A stretch of DNA of 9,396 bases from Bacteroidota bacterium (lineage in GTDB: Bacteria > Bacteroidota > Bacteroidia > UBA8524), in the NCBI GenBank assembly GCA_003531115.1, contig DQHT01000051.1, positions 1-9,396 on the forward strand. The letters run 5' to 3'. The notes below the pieces were generated by a model that saw nothing but the letters and a program-made list of their open reading frames with translations, was not told where the DNA came from and ran no database searches. Below are positions 1 to 6,019 of the stretch, one piece after another. A program made the position numbers and the translations under genes. Position 1 is the stretch's first letter, and each line of letters begins with the position of its first letter.

Positions 1-291
1 CAAAAAGCAAACGCCCTCTACAATGAGATCGACCGCAACAGCCTCTTCTTAGGTACGGCCGAAAAAGAAGACCGCTCCAAAATGAACGTATGTTTTGTTT
101 TAAAGGATTCGGCGCTTGATGATGAATTTATGGCGCTGTGTAAAGCCAATGGCCTAAGCGGACTAAAAGGTCACCGTTCCGTGGGTGGTTTCCGCGCATC
201 CATATACAATGCCTTACCGATCGAAAGTGTACAGGCTCTGATAGATACCATGCAGCAGTTTGAAAAAAGTAAATCAGGAGTTAACGCCTAA
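1..291 (+). CDS. serC: Phosphoserine aminotransferase, C-terminal part (5' end outside window)
   Basis: This is the last 96 codons of SerC, the PLP-dependent enzyme that converts 3-phosphohydroxypyruvate and glutamate to O-phosphoserine and 2-oxoglutarate in the cytoplasm. Frame 1 is open from the first base, before the first internal ATG at 82, so the gene is cut by the window edge and not short. The stretch [20 protein letters not shown] is the hallmark SerC C-terminus; its arginines belong to the substrate phosphate and carboxylate site in the family. The PLP lysine lies upstream, outside the window. The stop is 14 bases before serA, so the two are almost certainly co-transcribed, placing consecutive pathway enzymes together. 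Identification is very secure from this motif alone. Confidence 0.95.
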   Translation, partial: QKANALYNEIDRNSLFLGTAEKEDRSKMNVCFVLKDSALDDEFMALCKANGLSGLKGHRSVGGFRASIYNALPIESVQALIDTMQQFEKSKSGVNA

Positions 292-305
292 TCCATCCCA
301 TAAAA

Positions 306-1280
306 ATGATTCGCATATTAGCTAACGACGGCATGGAAGCCGCTGCCATCCAAATGTTGGAAGAGGCAGGTTTTGAAGTAGATACCAAAAAAGTTGACCA
401 GGATAAGCTGGCGGAAGCACTTAAAAATTACGACGCGATCACCGTTCGCAGCGCCACCAAAGTGCGCAAAGACCTGATCGACGCCTGTCCCAACCTGAAA
501 CTCATCGGTCGCGGTGGAGTAGGGATGGACAATATCGATGTGGAATATGCCAGAGTAAAAGGAATTCGCGTGGTTAATACACCCGCTGCTTCCTCTGTTT
601 CGGTGGCTGAAATGGTCTTTGCCCACCTCTTTTCTGTGGTGCGAAACCTTGCTGAATCTAACCGCCTTATGCCTGAAAAAGGAAAGAGCGATTTTTCATC
701 CATCAAAAAAGCCAGCGAAGGGGTCGAACTAAAAGGAAAAGCTTTAGGAGTGATCGGTTTCGGACGTATTGGACAGGAAACTGCTAAAATTGCATTCGGT
801 TTGGGTATGGATGTTTATGCCTACGATCCTTATGTGGCTGAAGCTGAAATTTACCTTCATCTCGGCGCTACTGCCGGCAATCAACGGATAAAAATTCCGG
901 TTAAAACGGTTAGCAAGGAAGAGGTTTTGAAAAAAGCCGACTTCATTTCCCTGCATGTGCCTTTTACGGACGGAGAAGCTCCTGTTATTGGTGCCAAAGA
1001 AATGGCCATGATGAAAAAGGGCTCAGGGATCATTAATTGCGCCCGTGGTGGAGCAGTGAGTGAAGAGGCCTTGATGGATGCCCTTGCTTCCGGACAGATC
1101 GCCTATGCCGGACTCGACGTATTCGCCAAAGAACCTCCTGTTGATGACCGCATCCTGAAAACCAAAGGGGTTTCTCTTTCTGCTCACGTGGGAGGTTCGA
1201 CAAAAGAAGCACAAAGCAATATTGGCGCTGAACTGGCTGAAAAAATTATCGATTTTTTCAAATCATCCAAAAGCAAATAA
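306..1280 (+). CDS. serA: D-3-phosphoglycerate dehydrogenase, short form without ACT domain
   Basis: A 324-residue D-2-hydroxyacid dehydrogenase, by context the NAD-dependent enzyme that oxidises 3-phosphoglycerate to 3-phosphohydroxypyruvate, the first step of serine synthesis. The split substrate-binding domain occupies about residues 1-95 and 295-324. The Rossmann domain lies between, with GFGRIG at 151-156 and the ribose-binding aspartate D174. The catalytic set is complete: R247 (in NCARGG), E276 (in FAKEPP) and H294 (in SAHVGG). The protein ends right after the last helix, so it lacks the ACT regulatory domain of longer SerA proteins; classical serine feedback through ACT is not expected. 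It sits 14 bases after serC and is followed almost directly by the DUF1015 gene. Another 2-hydroxyacid substrate is possible on sequence alone, but the serC linkage makes SerA the best call. Confidence 0.93.
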   Translation: MIRILANDGMEAAAIQMLEEAGFEVDTKKVDQDKLAEALKNYDAITVRSATKVRKDLIDACPNLKLIGRGGVGMDNIDVEYARVKGIRVVNTPAASSVSVAEMVFAHLFSVVRNLAESNRLMPEKGKSDFSSIKKASEGVELKGKALGVIGFGRIGQETAKIAFGLGMDVYAYDPYVAEAEIYLHLGATAGNQRIKIPVKTVSKEEVLKKADFISLHVPFTDGEAPVIGAKEMAMMKKGSGIINCARGGAVSEEALMDALASGQIAYAGLDVFAKEPPVDDRILKTKGVSLSAHVGGSTKEAQSNIGAELAEKIIDFFKSSKSK

Positions 1281-1284
1281 GCAA

Positions 1285-2529
1285 TTGCCGAAAATTAAAG
1301 CCTTTTCTGCTCTCAGGCCCAAACCTGAGTTGGCGCAGCTGGTTTCTTCCAAATCATGGGACAGTAACCACAACCACATTTCTGAAGCCATCATGGCGAA
1401 TTACGAACATTCGTATTTGCACGTGGTAAAACCGCATTTGAATTTTACAGATCCGGAGCGAATTCCCGAAAAACATTATCCTTTTGCCCGGCAGAAGTTC
1501 CTGGATATGAAAAAGCTCGGGGTTCTGGTGCATGATCCTTCACCCTGCTTGTATATCTATCAGGTTACTGACCTGCGTTTGGGGATCACCTACTCCGGAA
1601 TAACCGGGCTGGCCTCGGTCGATGATTATCTGGAAGGCAGGATCAAAGTACACGAACATACCCTTTCCAAAAAGGAGGCAGCGCTGGTTAAGCACGTGGA
1701 ATATGTGAAAGCAGTAGGGGAGCCGGTATTGTTAACCTTCGAGGGCGGTGCCTGGTACGATGAATTTGTGAAACGGATCGAACAGGAAGCCCCCCTGTTT
1801 TCTTTTACCGGCGACGAACTGGTGAAAACAGAGGTTTGGCCCATTCGGGATACCGGAGATATTGCCGATATCATGGCCCATATGGCTGAATTAAAGGCCT
1901 TTTATATTGCCGATGGCCACCACCGTTCGGCAGGAGCTGTGCGGTACTGCCAAAAACGACGCGAGGAAAACCCGGCTTATTCGGGAGATGAAGCGTACAA
2001 TTATTTTTTGGCTTATTTCATCCCTACGGATAAACTGAAAATATTTGAATTTAACCGGCTGGTAAAAAAACTGGCTCCTCTGAACGCAAATTCTTTTATG
2101 GATGCCATTAAAGAACGCTTCCATGTAAAGGAGATCGGCCATTCCATGCTGCAGGTGAAAAAGAAAAATCATCTTTTTGGGATGTATATGGACCATACCT
2201 GGTACGGACTGGATTTAAAAAATGAGCCGCAGGGCAATGTTTTGGAAACCCTCGACGTTTCTATCCTTGAAAAATTGGTGTTAAAAGACATTTTAAATAT
2301 ACAGGATTCGAAATCCGACGAACGTTTGTCGTTTGTTGACGGAACCAAAGGCATTTCCCGCCTTCAGGAACTGGTGGATATTGGCGAATTTGAGGTGGCA
2401 TTTTCATTATTTCCAACTAAAATTGAAGAGGTGATCGAGGTTGCGGACCAAAATTTGGTGATGCCTCCGAAGTCTACCTGGTTTGAACCTAAACTTAGAA
2501 CCGGCTTATTGATCTATGAACTTGAATAA
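1285..2529 (+). CDS. DUF1015 family protein, probably with TTG start
   Basis: A 414-residue soluble protein of the DUF1015 family, function not established. The family signature segments are visible: an N-terminal PKIKAFSALRP, GRIKVHEHT near residues 118-126, and IADGHHR at 208-214. I chose the TTG at 1285 because the recognisable family N-terminus begins exactly there. The nearest upstream ATG, at 1222, would add 21 residues read entirely inside the serA coding sequence. The TTG lies only four bases after the serA stop, consistent with translational coupling. No signal peptide or membrane segment is seen. The DGHHR motif resembles the motif of the ParB/sulfiredoxin-like fold, which includes free-serine kinases; together with the serine genes this suggests a link to serine or phosphoserine metabolism, but that is inference. 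Confidence 0.88.
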   Translation: MPKIKAFSALRPKPELAQLVSSKSWDSNHNHISEAIMANYEHSYLHVVKPHLNFTDPERIPEKHYPFARQKFLDMKKLGVLVHDPSPCLYIYQVTDLRLGITYSGITGLASVDDYLEGRIKVHEHTLSKKEAALVKHVEYVKAVGEPVLLTFEGGAWYDEFVKRIEQEAPLFSFTGDELVKTEVWPIRDTGDIADIMAHMAELKAFYIADGHHRSAGAVRYCQKRREENPAYSGDEAYNYFLAYFIPTDKLKIFEFNRLVKKLAPLNANSFMDAIKERFHVKEIGHSMLQVKKKNHLFGMYMDHTWYGLDLKNEPQGNVLETLDVSILEKLVLKDILNIQDSKSDERLSFVDGTKGISRLQELVDIGEFEVAFSLFPTKIEEVIEVADQNLVMPPKSTWFEPKLRTGLLIYELE

Positions 2530-2902
2530 ATACTACAGAAGCCTGACTTTATTTGTCTCCGTTTTTTGTTTTTTTATCGCCTCGGCGCAAATGGAAATTC
2601 AAAAAGGTATAGAAGGCAAAACCTTTTATGATTCGGCACGCACAGAGGTCCATGAGGCCTATGAGTACAAATTGCGCTATACGATGATCATTAACCCCAA
2701 AACAGGACATGCTGAGCCCCTGGGAGATCCGGAGGAATTAAAAAACGGCGTCTATATCCGTTACCGTAAAGACGGTACAATGTATTGCAGCGGCTATTTC
2801 CGCAATGATGTAAAGTGCGGGGAATGGAAATTTATGGATGCTACCGGTAAGGTAACCATTCGGGAAGAAAATTTTGGCGGTGAGTGCGTGATAAAAGAAT
2901 AG
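2516..2902 (+). CDS. Small secreted MORN-2 (YwqK-like) repeat protein
   Basis: A 128-residue predicted exported protein. Residues 1-25 form a signal peptide: basic start, hydrophobic core TLFVSVFCFFIA, and a likely cleavage after ASAQ. It has no lipobox cysteine at the junction. The mature part carries about one and a half MORN-2-type repeats around residues 77-112 (NGVYIRYRKDGT, then SGYFRND, CGEWKFMDATGK), the pattern of YwqK-like proteins. Three cysteines remain in the mature chain (91, 101, 124). The ATG overlaps the end of the DUF1015 gene by 14 bases, indicating the last place in the serine operon. The role is unknown; such repeats are common in Bacteroidota periplasmic or surface proteins. 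A toxin-antitoxin label, sometimes attached to YwqK repeats, is not supported here because no partner is present. Confidence 0.8.
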   Translation: MNLNKYYRSLTLFVSVFCFFIASAQMEIQKGIEGKTFYDSARTEVHEAYEYKLRYTMIINPKTGHAEPLGDPEELKNGVYIRYRKDGTMYCSGYFRNDVKCGEWKFMDATGKVTIREENFGGECVIKE

Positions 2903-2928
2903 GGAACTAATCTTCGTACCCGCTTTTT
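2902..2928 (+). terminator. Probable bidirectional terminator between convergent genes
   Basis: GGGAAC (2902-2907) can pair with GTACCC (2916-2921) across an 8-base loop, with one internal mismatch. On the plus strand it is followed by GCTTTTTATAA. Read on the minus strand the same hairpin is followed by TATTCTTTTATC. It straddles the 4-base gap between the MORN gene and the cupin gene and overlaps the last codons of the cupin. The stem is short, so the call is moderate. Confidence 0.42.
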
Positions 2929-3260
2929 ATAATGGTACAGATCATTTTAAACTGCTCCTTGGCATTAAAATTATGCTTGGCATGAGCAGGAATAATAAGG
3001 CCATCACCGAGTTTTAAGTTGAAATGTTTATGATCGATAGTGAGCTCGGCTGTGCCATCAATGATCTGAACATAGGTGTCAAAGGGCGACAGCTTTTCTG
3101 CGAGTTCTTCACCTGCATCTAATGACGACACGGTTATATTTCCTGTAGATTTTTTTATGATCGTTTTACTGACTACAGCGTTTGGCATGTACTCGATTAT
3201 CTCAACAATAATGTGAGCCATTCCTTTGGCGAGTTCGCCATTTTCGCTGTTGTTTTTCAT
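2907..3260 (-). CDS. Small single-domain cupin protein with degenerate metal site
   Basis: A 117-residue single cupin barrel. The two cupin motifs align with residues 50-69 (GEELAEKLSPFDTYVQIIDG) and 86-98 (GDGLIIPAHAKHN). In related small cupins the first motif reads about SEHTAPFD; here lysine 56 stands where that histidine is expected, so only the motif-2 histidines (93, 96) remain. Metal binding is therefore doubtful. The frame also has an ATG at 3383 that would add 41 hydrophilic residues and leave only an 11-base gap to the upstream gene. I prefer 3260 because the family core starts soon after it and the shorter length is typical. A TATCTTTG match to the Bacteroidota -7 element lies at 3294-3287, just upstream, though without a clear -33 partner. 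Substrate and role are unknown. Confidence 0.75.
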   Translation of the reverse strand: MKNNSENGELAKGMAHIIVEIIEYMPNAVVSKTIIKKSTGNITVSSLDAGEELAEKLSPFDTYVQIIDGTAELTIDHKHFNLKLGDGLIIPAHAKHNFNAKEQFKMICTIIKSGYED

Positions 3261-3394
3261 GAGTAGGTATTTTTGGACTGAGTTGTCAAAGATAGGCAAT
3301 AAAACGAAGCCTTTGGAGGCATCATCGTTTCCGGCATTATTTTCTTCCGATTGGTCTTGATGTTTGCGAATTTGCTTAACCATAAGCGCAGGGT

Positions 3395-3766
3395 TTAATT
3401 TTTATTTGGCTCTTCTGTCTCCGTTTTTCTCATTGACTTCATCGCCTTGAACAGGGGACCGTCAATGAAGCTGAAATAGAGTTTTTCAACGATCACAGAA
3501 GCGACATAGCCCTTTATGCTCCGGTGTTTTCCGAGTACTTTTCCGATAATCAGGCTTGCGCCGGCGTGCATGGCCGCAGAACCCAGATCGGCCTGGATCT
3601 CGGGGTCCTGGGTTAGTTTGTGCAGCGAATCTTTGACTATCGCCACAGGGTTCATGCTTCCGGCAAAGGATTTCCAGGCATCTTTTAATTCTTCTTCCTG
3701 CACTTTTTTTTCCAGGCGCAAGAGTGAAATTTGAAGGAGCAGGGTTTCGTGTTTATTTAATGACAT
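3395..3766 (-). CDS. Unrecognised small mostly helical protein of the YtxH/holin-X cluster
   Basis: A 123-residue protein I cannot assign to a named family. Residues 5-35 are leucine- and charge-rich (LLLQISLLRLEKK, VQEEELKDAWKSF) and look like an amphipathic helix or short coiled coil. The middle (about 60-105) is less charged, with AAMHAGASLIIGKVLG and GYVASVIVEKLYFSF, which could be membrane-associated helices but are not strong transmembrane segments. The C-terminus is a charged tail. There is no signal peptide. It lies 11 bases after the DUF1469-type membrane protein and is probably translated from the same message. Its position suggests it works with the two small membrane proteins before it, but this rests on context only. 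Confidence 0.72.
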   Translation of the reverse strand: MSLNKHETLLLQISLLRLEKKVQEEELKDAWKSFAGSMNPVAIVKDSLHKLTQDPEIQADLGSAAMHAGASLIIGKVLGKHRSIKGYVASVIVEKLYFSFIDGPLFKAMKSMRKTETEEPNKN

Positions 3767-3777
3767 AGCAGGGAAGG

Positions 3778-4122
3778 TTATGTATCGCTCATCATTTTGT
3801 TCAAAATAGCATTGCGTAGCGGTTTTTCGGTGATGTTACGCCGGCCAAGGATTAGGAACAGAGTAACAAGCACATAAAATCCGGCTACGATGCCAAAACC
3901 CAGGTCATATCTCCCTACGTACTGGGCGAGAAAAAAGCTCGCTCCAATGCTTAGAAAAATTAAAGCGATCAATGCGGGAACCAGGATGATCAGGCGCGAG
4001 AATAAACTGGCGACCAATACCGACGAACGTTCTATTGCCTCCAGCTTCACCAGTTGAATGCTCGTGCTTAAGTAGGCCTTAAACCGATCGTCAAGTACAT
4101 CTAATTTTCCTGGTTCTTCCAT
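3778..4122 (-). CDS. Holin-X / DUF1469-type small inner-membrane protein
   Basis: A 114-residue protein with an amphipathic N-terminal region (VLDDRFKAYLSTSIQLVKLE) and two hydrophobic segments near residues 43-68 and 74-93, followed by a basic stretch GRRN and a cytoplasmic tail. This layout matches the family often named 'phage holin family' (Actinobacterial holin X, DUF1469). No phage genes are nearby, so lysis is unlikely. In the Bacteroidota these proteins typically sit beside YtxH-type proteins, as here: the start codon lies 2 bases after the YtxH stop. It is probably an envelope stress or membrane-organising protein; its molecular activity is not known. There is no visible Shine-Dalgarno sequence, and the spacing suggests coupled translation. 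Confidence 0.82.
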   Translation of the reverse strand: MEEPGKLDVLDDRFKAYLSTSIQLVKLEAIERSSVLVASLFSRLIILVPALIALIFLSIGASFFLAQYVGRYDLGFGIVAGFYVLVTLFLILGRRNITEKPLRNAILNKMMSDT

Positions 4123-4124
4123 GG

Positions 4125-4334
4125 CTAGCTTACTTTGTTCTGAAGTTCTTCGGCTTCAGCTTTTACCTTACTTTTTAATTCTTCAGCCAGGCTTTGAGCT
4201 CCCTGAGTAATTTTTGCGCGTGTTGCACTTCCTTTGTCCGGAGCAAATAAAACTCCGAGTGTTGCTCCGATCACTACGCCTGCTAAAAGTGCACCGATGA
4301 TCTGGGCTGTGTTTGATTTATTGGATGATTCCAT
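4125..4334 (-). CDS. YtxH domain-containing small membrane protein
   Basis: A 69-residue protein with one transmembrane segment at about residues 11-29 ([20 protein letters not shown]), followed by APDKGSATR, the typical YtxH junction, and a lysine/glutamate-rich amphipathic helix ([20 protein letters not shown]) facing the cytoplasm. The frame stays open to an ATG at 4400, but that would add 22 residues overlapping the barrel gene before it. The ATG at 4334 gives the normal family length and has an A-rich leader (ACAACAAAAA), usual in this phylum. YtxH proteins were first noted as general-stress proteins in Bacillus; the biochemical role is unknown. It heads the YtxH/holin-X/unknown trio. 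Confidence 0.85.
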   Translation of the reverse strand: MESSNKSNTAQIIGALLAGVVIGATLGVLFAPDKGSATRAKITQGAQSLAEELKSKVKAEAEELQNKVS

Positions 4335-4360
4335 TTTTGTTGTTTGTTCTAAAGTGAATT

Positions 4361-5008
4361 TTATCCTGCAAAGCGGAATCCCAGGGTCAACTGGTACCAC
4401 ATATTTTTGTAGCGGGGAGTGCTTGATGTTCCGTCGCCATTATTGGTTTGAAAATCCCAGCCGGCACGTGCGCCAATAACCATTCTGTTCGCGGTCAGGT
4501 CAACACCGCCGGTAAAACAAAGGATGTTTTTTCGGATGTTTTCATTTTCAAATTCTTTCTCCTGTTCGGTAGTTGTATTTCCGCTCGTAAATTCATCCTT
4601 ACGGCTAAGCAGATAGGAGTATTGTGGTCCTGCAACCAGATTGATATATTGAACCGGTTTAAAGGAAAACAACAAAGGCAGATCGATCCAGTTGGTGGTT
4701 CTTGTCATGCTGTAAGTGGAGCCTAAAATGGATCCGGTAGACTGATATCCTTTTTGAGAAAAGAGGATCTCAGGTTGAAATCCGAATAATTTCCCAAAAG
4801 GAATGGCAAAAAAAACGCCGCCGGCAAATCCAATTTTGGAATCTGCCTGGAAGTCTTGCCCTTCAGAGTCATAAACATTGGAATAGTTGATTCCTGCCTT
4901 GAACCCGAAGAGCAGGCTCGAACGCAGGTCAGTAGGGCTTGCATCCTGCGCACGTGTGGTGGCTGTTAATGCAATCAATACGGTTAAACTTAAGATTAAT
5001 TTTTTCAT
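4361..5008 (-). CDS. PorT-family outer-membrane beta-barrel protein
   Basis: A 215-residue exported protein. Residues 1-21 are a signal peptide ([21 protein letters not shown]). The rest follows the small eight-stranded barrel pattern of the PorT / OMP_b-brl_2 family. It includes [11 protein letters not shown] at 34-44, [12 protein letters not shown] at 77-88, [12 protein letters not shown] at 107-118, [10 protein letters not shown] at 126-135, [20 protein letters not shown] at 167-186 and a final strand [10 protein letters not shown]. The charged segment near 146-160 ([15 protein letters not shown]) is probably an extracellular loop. It is expected in the outer membrane; members have diverse or unknown roles, and a specific PorT secretion function should not be assumed. 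It lies 29 bases after a second barrel gene and 26 before ytxH. Confidence 0.85.
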   Translation of the reverse strand: MKKLILSLTVLIALTATTRAQDASPTDLRSSLLFGFKAGINYSNVYDSEGQDFQADSKIGFAGGVFFAIPFGKLFGFQPEILFSQKGYQSTGSILGSTYSMTRTTNWIDLPLLFSFKPVQYINLVAGPQYSYLLSRKDEFTSGNTTTEQEKEFENENIRKNILCFTGGVDLTANRMVIGARAGWDFQTNNGDGTSSTPRYKNMWYQLTLGFRFAG

Positions 5009-5037
5009 GATCAGGTATTTAGAGGATAATTGTTGAA

Positions 5038-5601
5038 CTAAAAGTGAACAGCAAGGCCAAGGGTTGAAACGCCACTCGAGAGGTCTAAAAAGAGTCCCAG
5101 TTTGGAGTTTAAATGGTATTCGGTTCCAACGTGCAGATCGAGATAAAGCGGACTGCGGCGGGTTGCATAACGTTCTCCGTCATAACCGTCTTCCCAGGTT
5201 ACAGAACGGTAAGCGAATCCAATACTTCCGGCCATGTAAAAATCCCATTTGGAACCTGCATTCAGAAATTGATCAAAATAATAGGATCCTTTCACACCGA
5301 TCGGTATCACCGTTTCCCGGTAATAGTAGTTGCGGTATGGATAATTGTGGTTTCCCCAATAGTAGTCACGTTGATACTTGTAAAAACTGATGAAGGGGGC
5401 AAGGGTGAAATTTTTGGCTACATCCAGTTCAAGATTGGCATGCAGAACAGGCATATGGCTACCATAATAGTTTTGATAATAGCCTACCCCGACACCCAGA
5501 TTGAGGGTTTTGCCGAATTTTTCACCGGCGAGGGTTTGTGCTGAACTGCTAAAGCAGGTAAAAGAGGCAATAAGCACCAAAAGGAGCATGAATTTTTTCA
5601 T
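5038..5601 (-). CDS. Outer-membrane beta-barrel protein with tyrosine-rich loop
   Basis: A 187-residue exported protein. Residues 1-22 are a signal peptide (core MLLLVLIASFTCF, cleavage near SSAQ). The mature chain alternates short amphipathic strands and turns as in an eight-stranded porin-like barrel: LNLGVGVGYYQNYYG, HANLELDVAKNFTLAPFISF, IPIGVKGSYYFDQF, WDFYMAGSIGFAYRS, YLDLHVGTEYHL, LGLFLDLSSGVSTLGLAVHF. It ends in phenylalanine, the usual Bam recognition signal for outer-membrane proteins. Residues 73-96 form a loop unusually rich in tyrosine, histidine and tryptophan (about ten tyrosines). Function is unknown. It sits between the mini membrane protein gene and the PorT-like barrel in a tight same-strand run. 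Confidence 0.82.
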   Translation of the reverse strand: MKKFMLLLVLIASFTCFSSSAQTLAGEKFGKTLNLGVGVGYYQNYYGSHMPVLHANLELDVAKNFTLAPFISFYKYQRDYYWGNHNYPYRNYYYRETVIPIGVKGSYYFDQFLNAGSKWDFYMAGSIGFAYRSVTWEDGYDGERYATRRSPLYLDLHVGTEYHLNSKLGLFLDLSSGVSTLGLAVHF

Positions 5602-5656
5602 AAAAAGGGTTGATAGGGTTTATAGGATAAATTGAAATAAGTAGGCTGAGGCGGGT

Positions 5657-5803
5657 TTAAGCCCCCCGGATTATGCGAAGCAAAACGGCTACAATAGCGA
5701 TCACGATCAGGATATGGATAATCCCGCCTGCGTGAAAACCAAAATAGCCTATGGCCCAAAGGATAACCAGAATAACAGCGATAATGTAAAGTAAGTCTTT
5801 CAT
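5657..5803 (-). CDS. DUF5670 / lmo0937-type mini membrane protein
   Basis: A 48-residue, nearly all-hydrophobic protein with two transmembrane helices: LLYIIAVILVILWAIGYFGF and IIHILIVIAIVAVLLRII, joined by the short turn HAGG and ending in the basic RGA. The turn G-F/Y-H-A-G-G and the terminal RIIRG are characteristic of the DUF5670/lmo0937 family of about 50 residues. An in-frame ATG at 5863 would add 20 polar residues not seen in the family and would overlap the putative promoter, so 5803 is preferred. Function is unknown; it probably acts in the inner membrane. It is the first gene of the seven-gene run that continues to the cupin. Confidence 0.83.
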   Translation of the reverse strand: MKDLLYIIAVILVILWAIGYFGFHAGGIIHILIVIAIVAVLLRIIRGA

Positions 5804-5812
5804 AGGGTTTTG

Positions 5813-5843
5813 ATTATGTAAAGAGTTAATAATCAATAACAAA
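5813..5843 (-). promoter_or_regulatory. Candidate Bacteroidota-type promoter for the seven-gene envelope operon
   Basis: On the minus strand a perfect TTTG (5843-5840) is followed after exactly 19 bases by TACATAAT (5820-5813). The phylum consensus is TTTG, about 19 bases, then TAnnTTTG; the first box and spacing fit, the second box only partly (TA and the first T of the TTTG). The start of the mini membrane protein gene is about 10 bases further on, giving a very short leader. Confidence 0.3.
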
Positions 5844-5848
5844 TTTGA

Positions 5849-5919
5849 GGACTTTTGCTTCAAATCTCCTTACATAAAAATCGGATTTACTTGCAAAATT
5901 CCCACAAAAGCAAAAGTCC
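5849..5919. repeat. 12-bp perfect inverted repeat with 47-base spacer
   Basis: GGACTTTTGCTT (5849-5860) and its exact reverse complement AAGCAAAAGTCC (5908-5919) lie in the intergenic region. The right copy coincides with the base of one arm and the tail of the terminator hairpin at 5913-5946. It could be a duplicated terminator end, an RNA pairing element or a protein-binding pair; the sequence does not decide. Confidence 0.6.
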
Positions 5920-5946
5920 CCCACCACGTATGTGATGAAGGACTTT
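5913..5946 (-). terminator. Strong intrinsic terminator of the OmpA-family gene
   Basis: Read on the minus strand, AAAGTCCTTCATCAC (5946-5932), loop ATAC, then GTGGTGGGGGACTTT (5927-5913) form a 15-pair uninterrupted stem, three of the pairs being U-G wobbles. A T-rich tail TGCTTTTGTGGG follows. The wobbles become A-C mismatches on the opposite strand, so the structure is selected for minus-strand RNA. It lies about 70 bases past the ompA-like stop codon and ends the ice-binding/OmpA transcript. Confidence 0.75.
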
Positions 5947-6019
5947 CTCCCCTGTGTGGATGCCAACCAGAGAACAGCATGCCAATAAACCCCGGCTTAG
6001 CCTGCCTGCTTTCTTCTGA

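Noticed and set aside
318..706. Open frames on the minus strand inside serA
   Set aside because: They are antisense shadows of a gene with a complete catalytic motif set.
2516..2902. YwqK-like repeats suggesting a toxin-antitoxin module
   Set aside because: The protein has a signal peptide and no partner gene; the neighbours are serine metabolism genes and a convergent cupin.
3778..4334. Phage holin annotation suggesting a prophage or lysis cassette
   Set aside because: No endolysin, structural, integrase or other phage gene is nearby. The YtxH plus holin-X pairing is a normal chromosomal arrangement in this phylum.
4335..4400. N-terminal extension of the YtxH protein to an ATG at 4400
   Set aside because: It would overlap the end of the PorT-like barrel gene and adds residues before a normal YtxH N-terminus.
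5113..5544. 143-codon open frame opposite the tyrosine-rich barrel gene
   Set aside because: It is antisense to a well-supported outer-membrane protein and shows no domain, signal or codon pattern of its own.
5804..5863. N-terminal extension of the mini membrane protein to an ATG at 5863
   Set aside because: The 20 extra residues are atypical for the DUF5670/lmo0937 family and run through the candidate promoter.
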